Of a stretch of DNA of 64,000 bases, positions 46,055-54,950 are shown piece after piece. Location: positions 2,813,001 to 2,877,000 of the forward strand of contig NZ_CP036281.1 in NCBI RefSeq assembly GCF_007750395.1, written 5' to 3'. The first letter of the stretch is position 1. Each line of letters opens with the position of its first letter. The notes below the pieces were generated by a model. It was given only the letters and a program-made list of their open reading frames with translations. It was not told the origin of the DNA and did no database searches. The DNA comes from Polystyrenella longa (GTDB lineage: Bacteria > Planctomycetota > Planctomycetia > Planctomycetales > Planctomycetaceae). Both the position numbers and the translations under genes were made by a program.

Positions 46055-46579
46055 ATGTCCAATACTGAAACCGTATATCCAGGCAAATATCTGAATGTGC
46101 TCCGGAAGGGGAGATGGGAGTACACTGAGCGAGCGAAATCGTCTGGTGTCGTGGCGATTGCGGCCTGTTATCGGGAACAATTGATTCTGACCGAACAATT
46201 CCGCCATCCCGTTGATCGTATCGTGATCGATTTACCCGCTGGACTGGTGGGCGACTCGAATGAAGATGAGAACGAAGCAGCACAATCAGCCGCAGAAAGG
46301 GAACTACTTGAGGAAACTGGATTCCGAGCCAGGCACTGGCAAAACGCCCTGACGATCCCGACTTCGCCCGGACTAACATCTGAGTTGGTGGAGATCTTTG
46401 TAGCCAAAGAATTGGAAAAGGCTTCTGCAGGCGGAGGGGTTGGAGAGGAAGATATTAAGGTACATCTCGTTCCACCGACTAACCTGAACCGCTTTTGGAA
46501 AGAACAACGAACTGCGGGAAAGTTGATCGATCCGAAAGTGTATGTCGCTTTGCACCTGTTGGAGTATCGTGCCGAATAA
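46055..46579 (+). CDS. NUDIX hydrolase, ADP-ribose pyrophosphatase-like
   Basis: A 174-residue cytoplasmic enzyme with a NUDIX box at about residues 67-89, reading E-x7-R-E-L-L-E-E-T-G-F after an insertion (GDSNEDENEAAQSAAERELLEETGF), which makes the box two residues longer than the standard GX5E. The Arg-Glu-x-x-Glu-Glu residues that bind Mg2+ are all present. DLPAGLV upstream and TSPGLTSELVEIFVAKEL downstream match the ADP-ribose pyrophosphatase subgroup. It hydrolyses a nucleoside diphosphate linked to another moiety, probably ADP-ribose. Start ATG at 46055. Confidence 0.9.
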   Translation: MSNTETVYPGKYLNVLRKGRWEYTERAKSSGVVAIAACYREQLILTEQFRHPVDRIVIDLPAGLVGDSNEDENEAAQSAAERELLEETGFRARHWQNALTIPTSPGLTSELVEIFVAKELEKASAGGGVGEEDIKVHLVPPTNLNRFWKEQRTAGKLIDPKVYVALHLLEYRAE

Positions 46580-46615
46580 GGCGGTGGATTCCAATGTCTT
46601 ATACAGTGCTCTGCC

Positions 46616-48376
46616 CTAGCCACCCTCGGAGAAGTAGGGCCAGATTTCAATTTGAAATGCCTGTAAGGTGAAGTATCCGAAGAAGGCACAGGCCCATATC
46701 AGAATGACGAATCGAAGCGGAGTAATGCTGATACTGCGTGGGAGAATCTTACTGTTCAGATAAAGCAGAACGATGGAATACAAAAACATCACCCCGCCAT
46801 TCATAGCGGCTGAGATCGTGAGCAGTACCAGAGGTTGCTTGAACGTGGCATCAAACTGACTATAGAGAAGAATCACGGAACCGAGGAAAATCTCGCCCCA
46901 GAGAAACATGAAGTAAAGTCGGCTTACAGAGAAGCGGTCATTCGTTCGCAGGTAATTCACTTTGACGATATCGGCGGAGATACGAGCCGTTGCATCGAGG
47001 ACACCCAATTCCGTCGTCAGTAGAATGGTCGCTCCCATGATCATGAACAGATATTGAGGAAAACTTCCAAACTCGGACTTAATAATACTCGCCTGCCCCC
47101 AGATGAAATTGAGGCCGCTGCCATACTGGTCGGCGCCGGCGATCAGTTCGCCATCCTCATTATAAAACATGGAATAGGCGATTAATGTCAAAAGTAGAAT
47201 GCATCCGAAACAGGTGACGAAGAAACTGAGGAAGTGCTCGATGTTGGCACCGCGCCACCAACCTTGCCAGCGAGCCATGTTTTCTTCGTCGTGTGGGAAG
47301 TGAAATCCCGTCTGACTGATCGGTTCCTCCTGGCCGGTTAGCGGACTCGTAATGCGTCCGATGTATTTACCCATCCCGTAGCCTTTATCCATGATAAAGT
47401 TGCTCTGACTGAGATTCATCGAACCCCCTGCTCCGGCGAAGGCAAGTGCACCGAGCAGCGTCATTGTGCCCAATCCAGACGCCGCATTGGGCATTTCCCC
47501 GAAATTGACCAGGCCCGCTAACATTGCTTCAACGGCATAAGGTTTGATCAGAAAGATCCCGAGCACAATCGCACAGAAAAAGACGATTCCGACGAGCACG
47601 AACTGGATCTTTTCCACGGTGTTGTAGACAACGGGCCCCGCTGTCAGCACCAGTCCGACAAGAATCAATCCAGCTATCCCGAAGATCTCGTTGTAACGAG
47701 CCGTGTAGGTGAGTCCGGTGCCTTGTTCGAGATTGCTTCGTAATGTTCGAATCCCGTCACTGATCTCCGTCGATTCGGGAAGGGAACCGAGTTGTGTGTG
47801 CCAGCCGGCTGCGTCTTCGGAAGTCATCGTTCCGGTCCAGCTGATGGTCTGTTTAGAATCATCAACAGTAACTTCGCTTGGAAGCGCCGTGGTTTTTAGA
47901 GCGGCGAAGGCATCCTCGTCCAGACGCACCGTCGCAGTCGGTTCCGGACCAAAGAGGGTCCAACTAAGCATCGATCCCGCCCCCGTCGCCCAACCGGGCC
48001 AGGCCCACGGGATGATGTTCATCAAGAGCATGATCCACGCCCAATGCTTCGACAGCCGGCAAAATCCAGTGATCGCGGTTTCACCCGTCACCAGCGTGTA
48101 CCGCTCGATTTCCATGTTCACAAAATACTGTGTGATAACACCCAGCAGACATGCCCAGAAAAAAACGAATCCCGATTTGAAGGTGATATAGGGCCATAGG
48201 ACGAATTCACCCGAGCCCAGGCTGAGACCGGCCAGCAGAATACTGGGACCGATCATCTTTCGCCACGGGATCGAATCCGGCATCTGTTTGTATAACAGCG
48301 GAGGGAGATTTTTGTGAGGAATCATCTCGTCGGGAACAGGTTGGTCCTCGGTGGGCGTGTCAGCAGAGCTGGACAT
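46616..48376 (-). CDS. Divergent Nramp-family transporter with extracytoplasmic insertion
   Basis: From the ATG at 48376 the product has 586 residues and about 11 membrane helices. Helix 1 reads GPSILLAGLSLGSGEFVLWPYI (residues 43-64), corresponding to the Nramp helix with DPGN. Here the sequence is GSGE, so the metal-binding Asp and Asn are missing. Helix 6 reads AFAGAGGSMNLSQSNFIMDKGYG, where canonical Nramp has M-P-H. A soluble loop of about 85 residues (143-228, DEDAFAALKTTALPSEV...) is inserted between helices. Family members move Mn2+, Fe2+ or other divalent metals; these changes leave the substrate open. Adjacent to the NUDIX gene in the convergent direction. Confidence 0.8.
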   Translation of the reverse strand: MSSSADTPTEDQPVPDEMIPHKNLPPLLYKQMPDSIPWRKMIGPSILLAGLSLGSGEFVLWPYITFKSGFVFFWACLLGVITQYFVNMEIERYTLVTGETAITGFCRLSKHWAWIMLLMNIIPWAWPGWATGAGSMLSWTLFGPEPTATVRLDEDAFAALKTTALPSEVTVDDSKQTISWTGTMTSEDAAGWHTQLGSLPESTEISDGIRTLRSNLEQGTGLTYTARYNEIFGIAGLILVGLVLTAGPVVYNTVEKIQFVLVGIVFFCAIVLGIFLIKPYAVEAMLAGLVNFGEMPNAASGLGTMTLLGALAFAGAGGSMNLSQSNFIMDKGYGMGKYIGRITSPLTGQEEPISQTGFHFPHDEENMARWQGWWRGANIEHFLSFFVTCFGCILLLTLIAYSMFYNEDGELIAGADQYGSGLNFIWGQASIIKSEFGSFPQYLFMIMGATILLTTELGVLDATARISADIVKVNYLRTNDRFSVSRLYFMFLWGEIFLGSVILLYSQFDATFKQPLVLLTISAAMNGGVMFLYSIVLLYLNSKILPRSISITPLRFVILIWACAFFGYFTLQAFQIEIWPYFSEGG

Positions 48377-48456
48377 CACGAGACTTTCATGATTGTCTAA
48401 AAGAGGCGCGAGCGGCAAATTAGTGATAATGAAGATCGAATCGATCTGAGAGAATG

Positions 48457-49878
48457 CTAATTCTCTTTTTTAGGATCGAGTTCCTGCAAGAGGCGGACGG
48501 CAGTTTCGACCATCTTCTCCCCTTCACCGGAGATAACACGCGAGTTTACCGTTTCGTAACTTCCCTCAGCGAATGCTTTTTGTGTGGGGATATACCCGGG
48601 GGCCGCGTTAGCAAGTTCAACGACCAGCGTGGTTTCGAAGGGAGACTCCTGTTTGATCGCCATGCCTAATTCAACAAATACTTCACCAGGCAAGGTGACA
48701 ATGGCCACTTCAGGAGCAAGACGGAAAACCTGAACTTCCAATGGGATCGTTTTGTCGGGGTACAACTGGAGTGCGAGGATCTTGTAAGTCTCCACGCGAG
48801 ACAGAAAAGGAACTTTGCTGTCGGCGACATGGGCAATGTCGATCTCAGCTTGTTTGATCTCATCCTGAGTGTATTTCTGTTTGGGTGAATGAAGGATTTC
48901 ACTCCGAATTGCAAGCGAAGGGGAACTCGTAGGTTTCAACTCGGGGATCGCTTTTAACATTGATTCGGATAACATCGTGCCGATTTCTTCAGTCGTTAAT
49001 CGATGTTTATTCGTGACATCGACGTGATTAATATCACCACAGGTCCCGATGCCAAAGACGGAGACGAAATCGTCACCGTACTTTTCAGACAGAGTCTTTT
49101 GTAGATAGAACGGATAGTCGGCCGAGTATTTGATTCCGCCAACAGTATCGAGATGCAGTGCGAAGGAAGTCAGCGAAGCGGAAGGGGTGGCGTTCTCTGT
49201 GGTGGGCTTAAACAGGATCATGCCGATTTCTGGGTCGACTGGTCCGGCTACTCTCAAGACATTGGGGTTCTGCACACCTGGATTGAAACGGACAGTGCCA
49301 TTCTTCATATGAAAACGGCGATTGAAATTGACGCGAGTTTCATGTCCATAGCCCGCTTCCATTTCCGATGGTTGGCGATTCTCTACCGCCTGCCAGGAGG
49401 ATTTGGTTAACTGCTGGACAACGAATGCCGGGTAGTCGACTTTCTCGACAGGGTCTTCTCCATGTTCCTCAACTGCTAATTGATGAAACCGATTACGTAA
49501 GGCTCCAAAGTATTGAGGCCCTGTGTGAGAATGGGTCGCTGTAATTGCGATATGTTCCACAGGAATTCCCGTTTGTTTCGATATGCTTTTCCGAGCCTTT
49601 TGTGCCAGATTGAGATCGATCCCGACCAGATCGCAAACAATAAAGAGAGCTTCGGTTTCACCCTGAGCAAAATACAAAGTCTTGGCCTGAAGTGGGTCCT
49701 TAATCCCTTTATTGAGCCGCTCGTAGAAATAACCGCTCATGCGGTATCCCTCGGGAGGAGTGATATCGATCGTGGCTGCACCGACGTAAAGTGGTTCTGG
49801 GTCAGCGGCCGCGCAGAATGGTGAGATTTGGTGAATCAACAGGAGCGTGAAGCAGAATGTAAGAAGCGATCGTATCAT
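48457..49878 (-). CDS. Secreted neutral/alkaline ceramidase-like protein
   Basis: The 473-residue product has a signal peptide (LLTFCFTLLLIHQISPFCAA) and the N-terminal domain of neutral/alkaline non-lysosomal ceramidases. Features are YVGAATIDITPPEGYRMSGYFYERL, ITATHSHTGPQYFGALR (the His pair that holds zinc), FVSVFGIGTCGDINH and LPGEVFVELGMAIKQ. The C-terminal catalytic-Ser segment of full-length ceramidases is not evident, so this is a shorter member, as seen throughout planctomycetes. Amide hydrolysis of a lipid is a family-based guess. It lies 80 bp upstream of the Nramp gene on the same strand, possibly the same operon. Confidence 0.86.
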   Translation of the reverse strand: MIRSLLTFCFTLLLIHQISPFCAAADPEPLYVGAATIDITPPEGYRMSGYFYERLNKGIKDPLQAKTLYFAQGETEALFIVCDLVGIDLNLAQKARKSISKQTGIPVEHIAITATHSHTGPQYFGALRNRFHQLAVEEHGEDPVEKVDYPAFVVQQLTKSSWQAVENRQPSEMEAGYGHETRVNFNRRFHMKNGTVRFNPGVQNPNVLRVAGPVDPEIGMILFKPTTENATPSASLTSFALHLDTVGGIKYSADYPFYLQKTLSEKYGDDFVSVFGIGTCGDINHVDVTNKHRLTTEEIGTMLSESMLKAIPELKPTSSPSLAIRSEILHSPKQKYTQDEIKQAEIDIAHVADSKVPFLSRVETYKILALQLYPDKTIPLEVQVFRLAPEVAIVTLPGEVFVELGMAIKQESPFETTLVVELANAAPGYIPTQKAFAEGSYETVNSRVISGEGEKMVETAVRLLQELDPKKEN

Positions 49879-50090
49879 GATAGGTTTCTACGTTGTTTCA
49901 GGTTCAGGGTTTGTCTTCAGGTCCAGGATGTGGAAGAAACGATGTTCGTCTGAAAAGCAGAAAAACGAGCCAGCTGGGTAATGAACTGATTCTGACAAGT
50001 TCATACTATGATATTCAATTCGTAAATTCGATGATAATCGATGCTATAGACGAATGTCGTTCCAACCTTTAGTCTGATTTTTCTAAACAC

Positions 50091-50828
50091 ATGCCACCCA
50101 AACTGTTGAATAAGACCGCCGTTGTCACGGGCGGGAGCCGCGGAATTGGTCGGGCGGTTGTGGAGCTACTTCTACAAGAGGGAGCCCGCGTCATCGCCGT
50201 TTCCCGGTCCATTGATCAACCTGATGGGCTGGAAGAACTTGCCTCGCCTCGTTTGATTACCCATCTAACGGACGTGACCAACCCGTCGGATCTGGCGAGA
50301 TTGGTGGAATTCACTCAGCGCCGCATTCGCAATGTTGACATTCTCTGTCCACTGGCGGGACGTCTATTCCATGCTGATTTATTAGAGACGTCTCGGGAGT
50401 TAATCGAAGAAAACATCCGGATCAACAGTATTTCGGCTTGGGAGACCTTTCAAAAGTTCCGACCCATACTTTCTAAACAAGCGGCTGTTTGTTTCATTAC
50501 GTTTGCTCCCCTGTTCGAACAAATGGCCGGCCTCGAACAGTTTGCGGGGAGTAAGGCGCTGCTTCGATCTTACGTGCGGTCATTGAGTGATTCCGGTTTG
50601 CCTGATCAACGCGTGAATGCAGTCGCGTGCACACCGACACAGACGACAGCTTGGAATGCACCGGATCTGTTACCTCTTGTGAAAGAGAAAAAGTGGAACT
50701 GGCTTACTCCTGAAGAAGTTGCCGATACAATTCTCTTTCTGGTCTCCGAAGAGTCGAGAGCGTTACGAGGAACGGAACTGGTTCTGTCGGCACCGGCGAA
50801 AAAGAGCGGAAATCGGGTAAGTCGCTGA
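50091..50828 (+). CDS. Degenerate SDR-family protein
   Basis: A 245-residue Rossmann-fold protein of the short-chain dehydrogenase/reductase family. The nucleotide loop TGGSRGIGRAV (13-23) is intact. The catalytic Tyr of the YxxxK motif is Phe in F151-A-G-S-K155, and the catalytic Ser region reads CFITFAP. The cofactor-side NNAG motif is CPLAG. With Tyr missing, normal reduction would be impaired, so it may bind NAD(P) without turnover, or act in a non-redox way. The 116-bp gap to the FhcA gene is consistent with cotranscription and with a link to the C1 pathway, but this is only inference. Confidence 0.85.
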   Translation: MPPKLLNKTAVVTGGSRGIGRAVVELLLQEGARVIAVSRSIDQPDGLEELASPRLITHLTDVTNPSDLARLVEFTQRRIRNVDILCPLAGRLFHADLLETSRELIEENIRINSISAWETFQKFRPILSKQAAVCFITFAPLFEQMAGLEQFAGSKALLRSYVRSLSDSGLPDQRVNAVACTPTQTTAWNAPDLLPLVKEKKWNWLTPEEVADTILFLVSEESRALRGTELVLSAPAKKSGNRVSR

Positions 50829-50944
50829 TTCGTCTCACCGCCGAACTGCAATTCTGCTGATTCGCCGTTCCCCGTCATGCTCCTCTTTCGGTATGATGAA
50901 TCAACACGAATTTTGCCGATCTCCATTCGAAAGACGATTCACCG

Positions 50945-52573
50945 ATGACCTTGCTCCGTATTCAGGGAGGAACAATTTACGACCCCGCTCACGGGATTGA
51001 TGGCGAGGTGAGTGATCTGTGGGTCGAGGATGGTCGGATTATTGCTACTCCAACATCTCCTGATGTTAAACCGGATCGGACATTAGATGCACATGGATTG
51101 GTGGTCATGCCGGCCGGAGTCGATATGCATTGCCATATTGCCGGACCGAAAGTGAATACGGCTCGAAAGATGATTCCCGAGGAAAAACGACGTTCGGAAC
51201 CGATCCATAAAACCGATTTGACTCGCTCGGGGACGATTGGTTCCGTTCCGAGTACATTCTCAACTGGCTACCTGTACGCCGGATTGGGATACACCACCGC
51301 ATTTGATGCCGCCATTCCTCCACTCACAGCCCGTCACGCGCATGAAGAGTTCGCCGATACTCCCCTGCTCGACAAGGGGTTCTATGTAATGATGGGTAAC
51401 AATCATTTTCTGATGGAGCGTATCAAAGCGAACGAGCAGAAATTGGTGAAGGATTACATCGCCTGGTTACTGAACGCGACGCGTGGATATGCCTGCAAAC
51501 TGGTGAACCCGGGTGGCGTGGAAACGTGGAAACAGAACGGAGAGAAAACGTCGGGCCTCGATCAGACCATCGGGCATTTTGATATCACTCCCCGGGCGAT
51601 CATCCGCGACATAGCCCGCGCCGCCGACGAGCTACAGCTTCCCCATGCAGTACACATTCATTGCAATAATCTGGGTTTACCGGGTAACTACGAAACGACA
51701 TTGGAAACGATGAAGGCGCTGGAAGGTTCTCGGGGGCATTTAACGCACATTCAGTTTCATAGCTACGGCGGTGATCCTGATGACCAATCCACCTTCTGTA
51801 GCCGAGTGCCAGAGTTGGTTGATTATGTGAACAATCATGAGAATATCACAGTCGATGTCGGTCAGGTGATGTTCGGTGAGACAACCTCCATGACGGGAGA
51901 TGGACCGCTCGGTCATTTTCTGCATAAAGTAACGGGCAACAAATGGTTCAGCGGCGACATCGAAATGGAAGCAGGCTGCGGAATCGTGCCGATTGTCTAT
52001 AAAAACAAAAGTCTGATTCATTCGCTGCAGTGGGCCGTCGGTCTGGAGTGGTATCTGATGATGGAGGACCCGTGGCGAATCGCCATGAGCACGGACCACC
52101 CTAATGGAGGCTCTTTTCTCGCCTACCCCGAAATTATCGCCCTGCTCATGGACTCTCGCTTGCGTGAAGAGATGTTGCAACAGGTTCCCGCAGGACTGCA
52201 CTCTATCTGCACTCTTCCTGAGTTGACTCGTGAATACACTCTCAGCGAGATCACGATTATCACCCGTGCCGCGCCGGCACGAATGCTCGGTTTAACGCAG
52301 AAAGGGCATTTAGGCCCAGGGGCAGATGCGGACATCACCCTCTATCAGCCTCAGGATGATAAACGGAAAATGTTCGAACTTCCCCGCTACGTACTTAGCG
52401 CAGGAGAGGTGATCGTCGACGATGGCGAAATTCGCAAGGTGACCCAGGGAAATCTACAGTCGGTTACCCCCGACTACGACCTCGACTGCCGTCCTTACTT
52501 CAAAGACTGGTTCGAAAAGCACTACACGATCGCATTCGATAACTTCGAAATCTCTGATGAAGAACCGTTGTAA
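50945..52573 (+). CDS. fhcA: Formylmethanofuran dehydrogenase subunit A
   Basis: The 542-residue protein belongs to the amidohydrolase-like FmdA/FhcA family. It begins LLRIQGGTIYDPAHGIDGEVSDLWVEDGRI and has the metal site GVDMHCHIAGPKVNTARKM (H62, H64). It then has GYTTAFDAAIPP, NPGGVETWKQNG, HIHCNNLG and AMSTDHPNGGSF, the last including the Asp that takes part in formyl transfer. It catalyses hydrolysis of formyl-methanofuran in the tetrahydromethanopterin C1 pathway, known from planctomycetes as well as methylotrophs and archaea. Other Fhc subunits (B, C, D) are not nearby. ClC converges 14 bp away. Confidence 0.93.
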   Translation: MTLLRIQGGTIYDPAHGIDGEVSDLWVEDGRIIATPTSPDVKPDRTLDAHGLVVMPAGVDMHCHIAGPKVNTARKMIPEEKRRSEPIHKTDLTRSGTIGSVPSTFSTGYLYAGLGYTTAFDAAIPPLTARHAHEEFADTPLLDKGFYVMMGNNHFLMERIKANEQKLVKDYIAWLLNATRGYACKLVNPGGVETWKQNGEKTSGLDQTIGHFDITPRAIIRDIARAADELQLPHAVHIHCNNLGLPGNYETTLETMKALEGSRGHLTHIQFHSYGGDPDDQSTFCSRVPELVDYVNNHENITVDVGQVMFGETTSMTGDGPLGHFLHKVTGNKWFSGDIEMEAGCGIVPIVYKNKSLIHSLQWAVGLEWYLMMEDPWRIAMSTDHPNGGSFLAYPEIIALLMDSRLREEMLQQVPAGLHSICTLPELTREYTLSEITIITRAAPARMLGLTQKGHLGPGADADITLYQPQDDKRKMFELPRYVLSAGEVIVDDGEIRKVTQGNLQSVTPDYDLDCRPYFKDWFEKHYTIAFDNFEISDEEPL

Positions 52574-52587
52574 ACGCCGGTTTCTCC

Positions 52588-54528
52588 CTAATAGTGCCGC
52601 AGCATTTCCTGGCGATAACGGAGCATTACTTCGGAGCGAAGTAGGACACCGACGAGCTGTCGTTGGCCGTTGATGATTCGTTCAACGGGAAGGCTGTCCA
52701 CATCTCGAGTGCCGAAGTCGCGGATCGCTTCGAGCAGGTTTTCGTCGGGAGAAACAGAGATTGGGCTGGCGAGTGCAATGTCATCCGCGTTCAGGAGATG
52801 GGGCGGGATGTCCGTATCAAGCATGCGGTGTAGATCTTCAGGGCGAATAATGCCGATCAGTTGCTTCTCTACGTTCATCACGGGGATCGACTCGATGTGG
52901 CTATTCTTTTGAGCGACCTGAATAATTTGCGTCAGATTGTCTGTGTTGAGTACTGTCGGGAAATTGCGGATCATGACATCGCGCACCATCACATGCTCGA
53001 GATGGTGCATGTCGAGACCACGAGCGACGGTTTCACCACGACGGCTCAGTTTTTTATCGTAGATACTCTCGGGATCGACGAAGCGGGCCACCAGACTTGC
53101 GAGTCCAGCGGAAACCATAATTGGAAGAATAATGCGGTAGTCACTCGTCATTTCATAAACAATGATAATGGCACTCATTATCCCGTGGGTCGTCCCTGCA
53201 ACCACGGCTCCCATACCGACGATAGCATAGACCCCAGGGTGCGCGCTGAACTGTTCGGGCAGATACAGGTTCAGTAAAAGACCGAAGCAGGCGCCTGTCG
53301 TGGCACCAATATATAAGGAAGGAGCAAAGATTCCCCCGGAGCCACCTCCACCCAAGGTAATGCTGGTCAGGAGTGGTTTGAGCAGTGCCAACGGAAGGAG
53401 CCACCAGAAGGTGCTGATCATTTGCGGCTCGCTGAGTTGCACGACCTTTTCCTGTCCGGCTTCCAGTTCGTGGTCACGGATCGAGCTGGTCTTTTCGCTG
53501 AACTCTAGATGAAGTGCATGATCGACGACCTCATATCCGACACCGAATAACGGTGGTTCTCGGTGCTCTCCTGCTTCCTGGCGATAGTTACTGTAGTTGG
53601 ATGGGGCGGGAGGAACAGGGGGATAAAGAATGCCAGCTAGTCCGACAATAAAGCCCGCGAGAACGGCACGTTGCCACCAGCGCGAAACATTTTTTAGTGC
53701 CAGATCTTCAGTGTAATAAACGAGCTTAGTAAAGGAGACGGCGATTAATCCACAGACAACCCCCAGAATCAGATAGGAAGGAAGCTGAGCCCAAGCCCCT
53801 TCAAACTGATGATACAGTTGTGTGAAGGCAGGATTGAAACCGTGTTCTCCAATTTCGGACTGCACTACGGCGGCCAAGACCGAAGCAATTACAATCGGTG
53901 TCAGGCTTTCGACCGCGAAGTTTCCTAACACAATCTCGCTGGCGAACATCACCCCGGCGAGGGGGGCGTTAAATGTCGCGCTGATTCCAGCGGCGGAACC
54001 CGAGGCGACAAGCACCTTCATGTTTCGCGCTGACAGTTTCAAGAACTGACCGGAGATACTCCCGAGGGCCGCTCCAATTTGCACGATCGGGCCTTCACGA
54101 CCGACGGACCCACCCGTACCGATGCAGATACCACTTGCCAGAATCTTCACGAAGGCGACGCGGGGTCGGATCAGGCCATCTCGTCGTGCGACGGCGGCGA
54201 TCACTTCGGGAACTCCGTGCCCTTGAGCTTCAGGCGCGAATCTCAGTGTTAGCCAGGAGACTATAAGTAAACCGAGAATCGGAGTGAAGAGGAGCAGGTA
54301 GAAGGCGGGTGGTTTATCGTCGCTCCAAGCCAGAATCGCATCGACACTCACATAGCTGACCGCATGGATGAGATGAGTAAATACAACAGAGCCCAGTCCG
54401 CCGGCGATGCCAATCAGAATGGCCAGAAAGATCGTCAATGTGACTTCATGCGTGAACCATTGGCGCAATGAGGACACAATCCAGTTCTGGGCGCGTGAGA
54501 AGACGTTATCTTTGCGGGGCGGCTCCAT
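52588..54528 (-). CDS. ClC chloride channel/antiporter with C-terminal CBS pair
   Basis: From the ATG at 54528 the product is 646 residues. The ClC signature is present: G-HGVPEVI (GSGIP equivalent), G-REGP with the gating Glu (VGREGPIVQIGAA), and GGGGSGGIFAPSLYIG (GKxGP/GxFxP equivalent). A CBS pair is at the C-terminus (RDVMIRNFPTVLNTDNLTQIIQVAQ; SPISVSPDENLLEAIRDFG). Bacterial ClC proteins exchange Cl- for H+; an intact gating Glu favours an antiporter. CBS domains bind adenine nucleotides and would tune activity by energy state. The frame is open to 54642, but the chosen ATG is at the normal family start. Confidence 0.92.
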   Translation of the reverse strand: MEPPRKDNVFSRAQNWIVSSLRQWFTHEVTLTIFLAILIGIAGGLGSVVFTHLIHAVSYVSVDAILAWSDDKPPAFYLLLFTPILGLLIVSWLTLRFAPEAQGHGVPEVIAAVARRDGLIRPRVAFVKILASGICIGTGGSVGREGPIVQIGAALGSISGQFLKLSARNMKVLVASGSAAGISATFNAPLAGVMFASEIVLGNFAVESLTPIVIASVLAAVVQSEIGEHGFNPAFTQLYHQFEGAWAQLPSYLILGVVCGLIAVSFTKLVYYTEDLALKNVSRWWQRAVLAGFIVGLAGILYPPVPPAPSNYSNYRQEAGEHREPPLFGVGYEVVDHALHLEFSEKTSSIRDHELEAGQEKVVQLSEPQMISTFWWLLPLALLKPLLTSITLGGGGSGGIFAPSLYIGATTGACFGLLLNLYLPEQFSAHPGVYAIVGMGAVVAGTTHGIMSAIIIVYEMTSDYRIILPIMVSAGLASLVARFVDPESIYDKKLSRRGETVARGLDMHHLEHVMVRDVMIRNFPTVLNTDNLTQIIQVAQKNSHIESIPVMNVEKQLIGIIRPEDLHRMLDTDIPPHLLNADDIALASPISVSPDENLLEAIRDFGTRDVDSLPVERIINGQRQLVGVLLRSEVMLRYRQEMLRHY

Positions 54529-54950
54529 AATTTTATTAACTAGGAGAATCGGCGAAGCGATTGTTATTTTAGAGGCAGGGGAAAAGGTGGGACCAGGCAG
54601 ACAGCATCTCGGAAAATCGTCTTGGACGAGATTATTCTTCATTCGCTAATCAACGAAGCCGGTCGCAATAAGGGGGTCGGATCGAACTCACGAACTGCAA
54701 AATCGCGTGCATTGTCCCAAAGAGATCGATAGAATAAAACTCCCCTCGTGGGGATGCCAGTCCCCTGCTCTCGAATTAAGGTGAATTCCCGGAGAGTAAG
54801 CAGAATTAAATCCAATCTGGAGTCATCTCTGCAACTTCCTGCAGTTTCTGGGTCTCAACTTCATTTCCCGGTCCTCTCTGGACGGCTGATCTTTAATTCG
54901 ACGGCCACAATCCCTATTACAATTTGATCTCCATTTTGTCTGGTGTCAGT
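54529..54950. other. Intergenic region between divergent ClC and HTTM genes
   Basis: About 420 bp with both promoters. No gene or strong hairpin was recognised. A pair of short G/C-rich runs near 54745-54775 could form a small stem, but it is not convincing. Confidence 0.4.
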
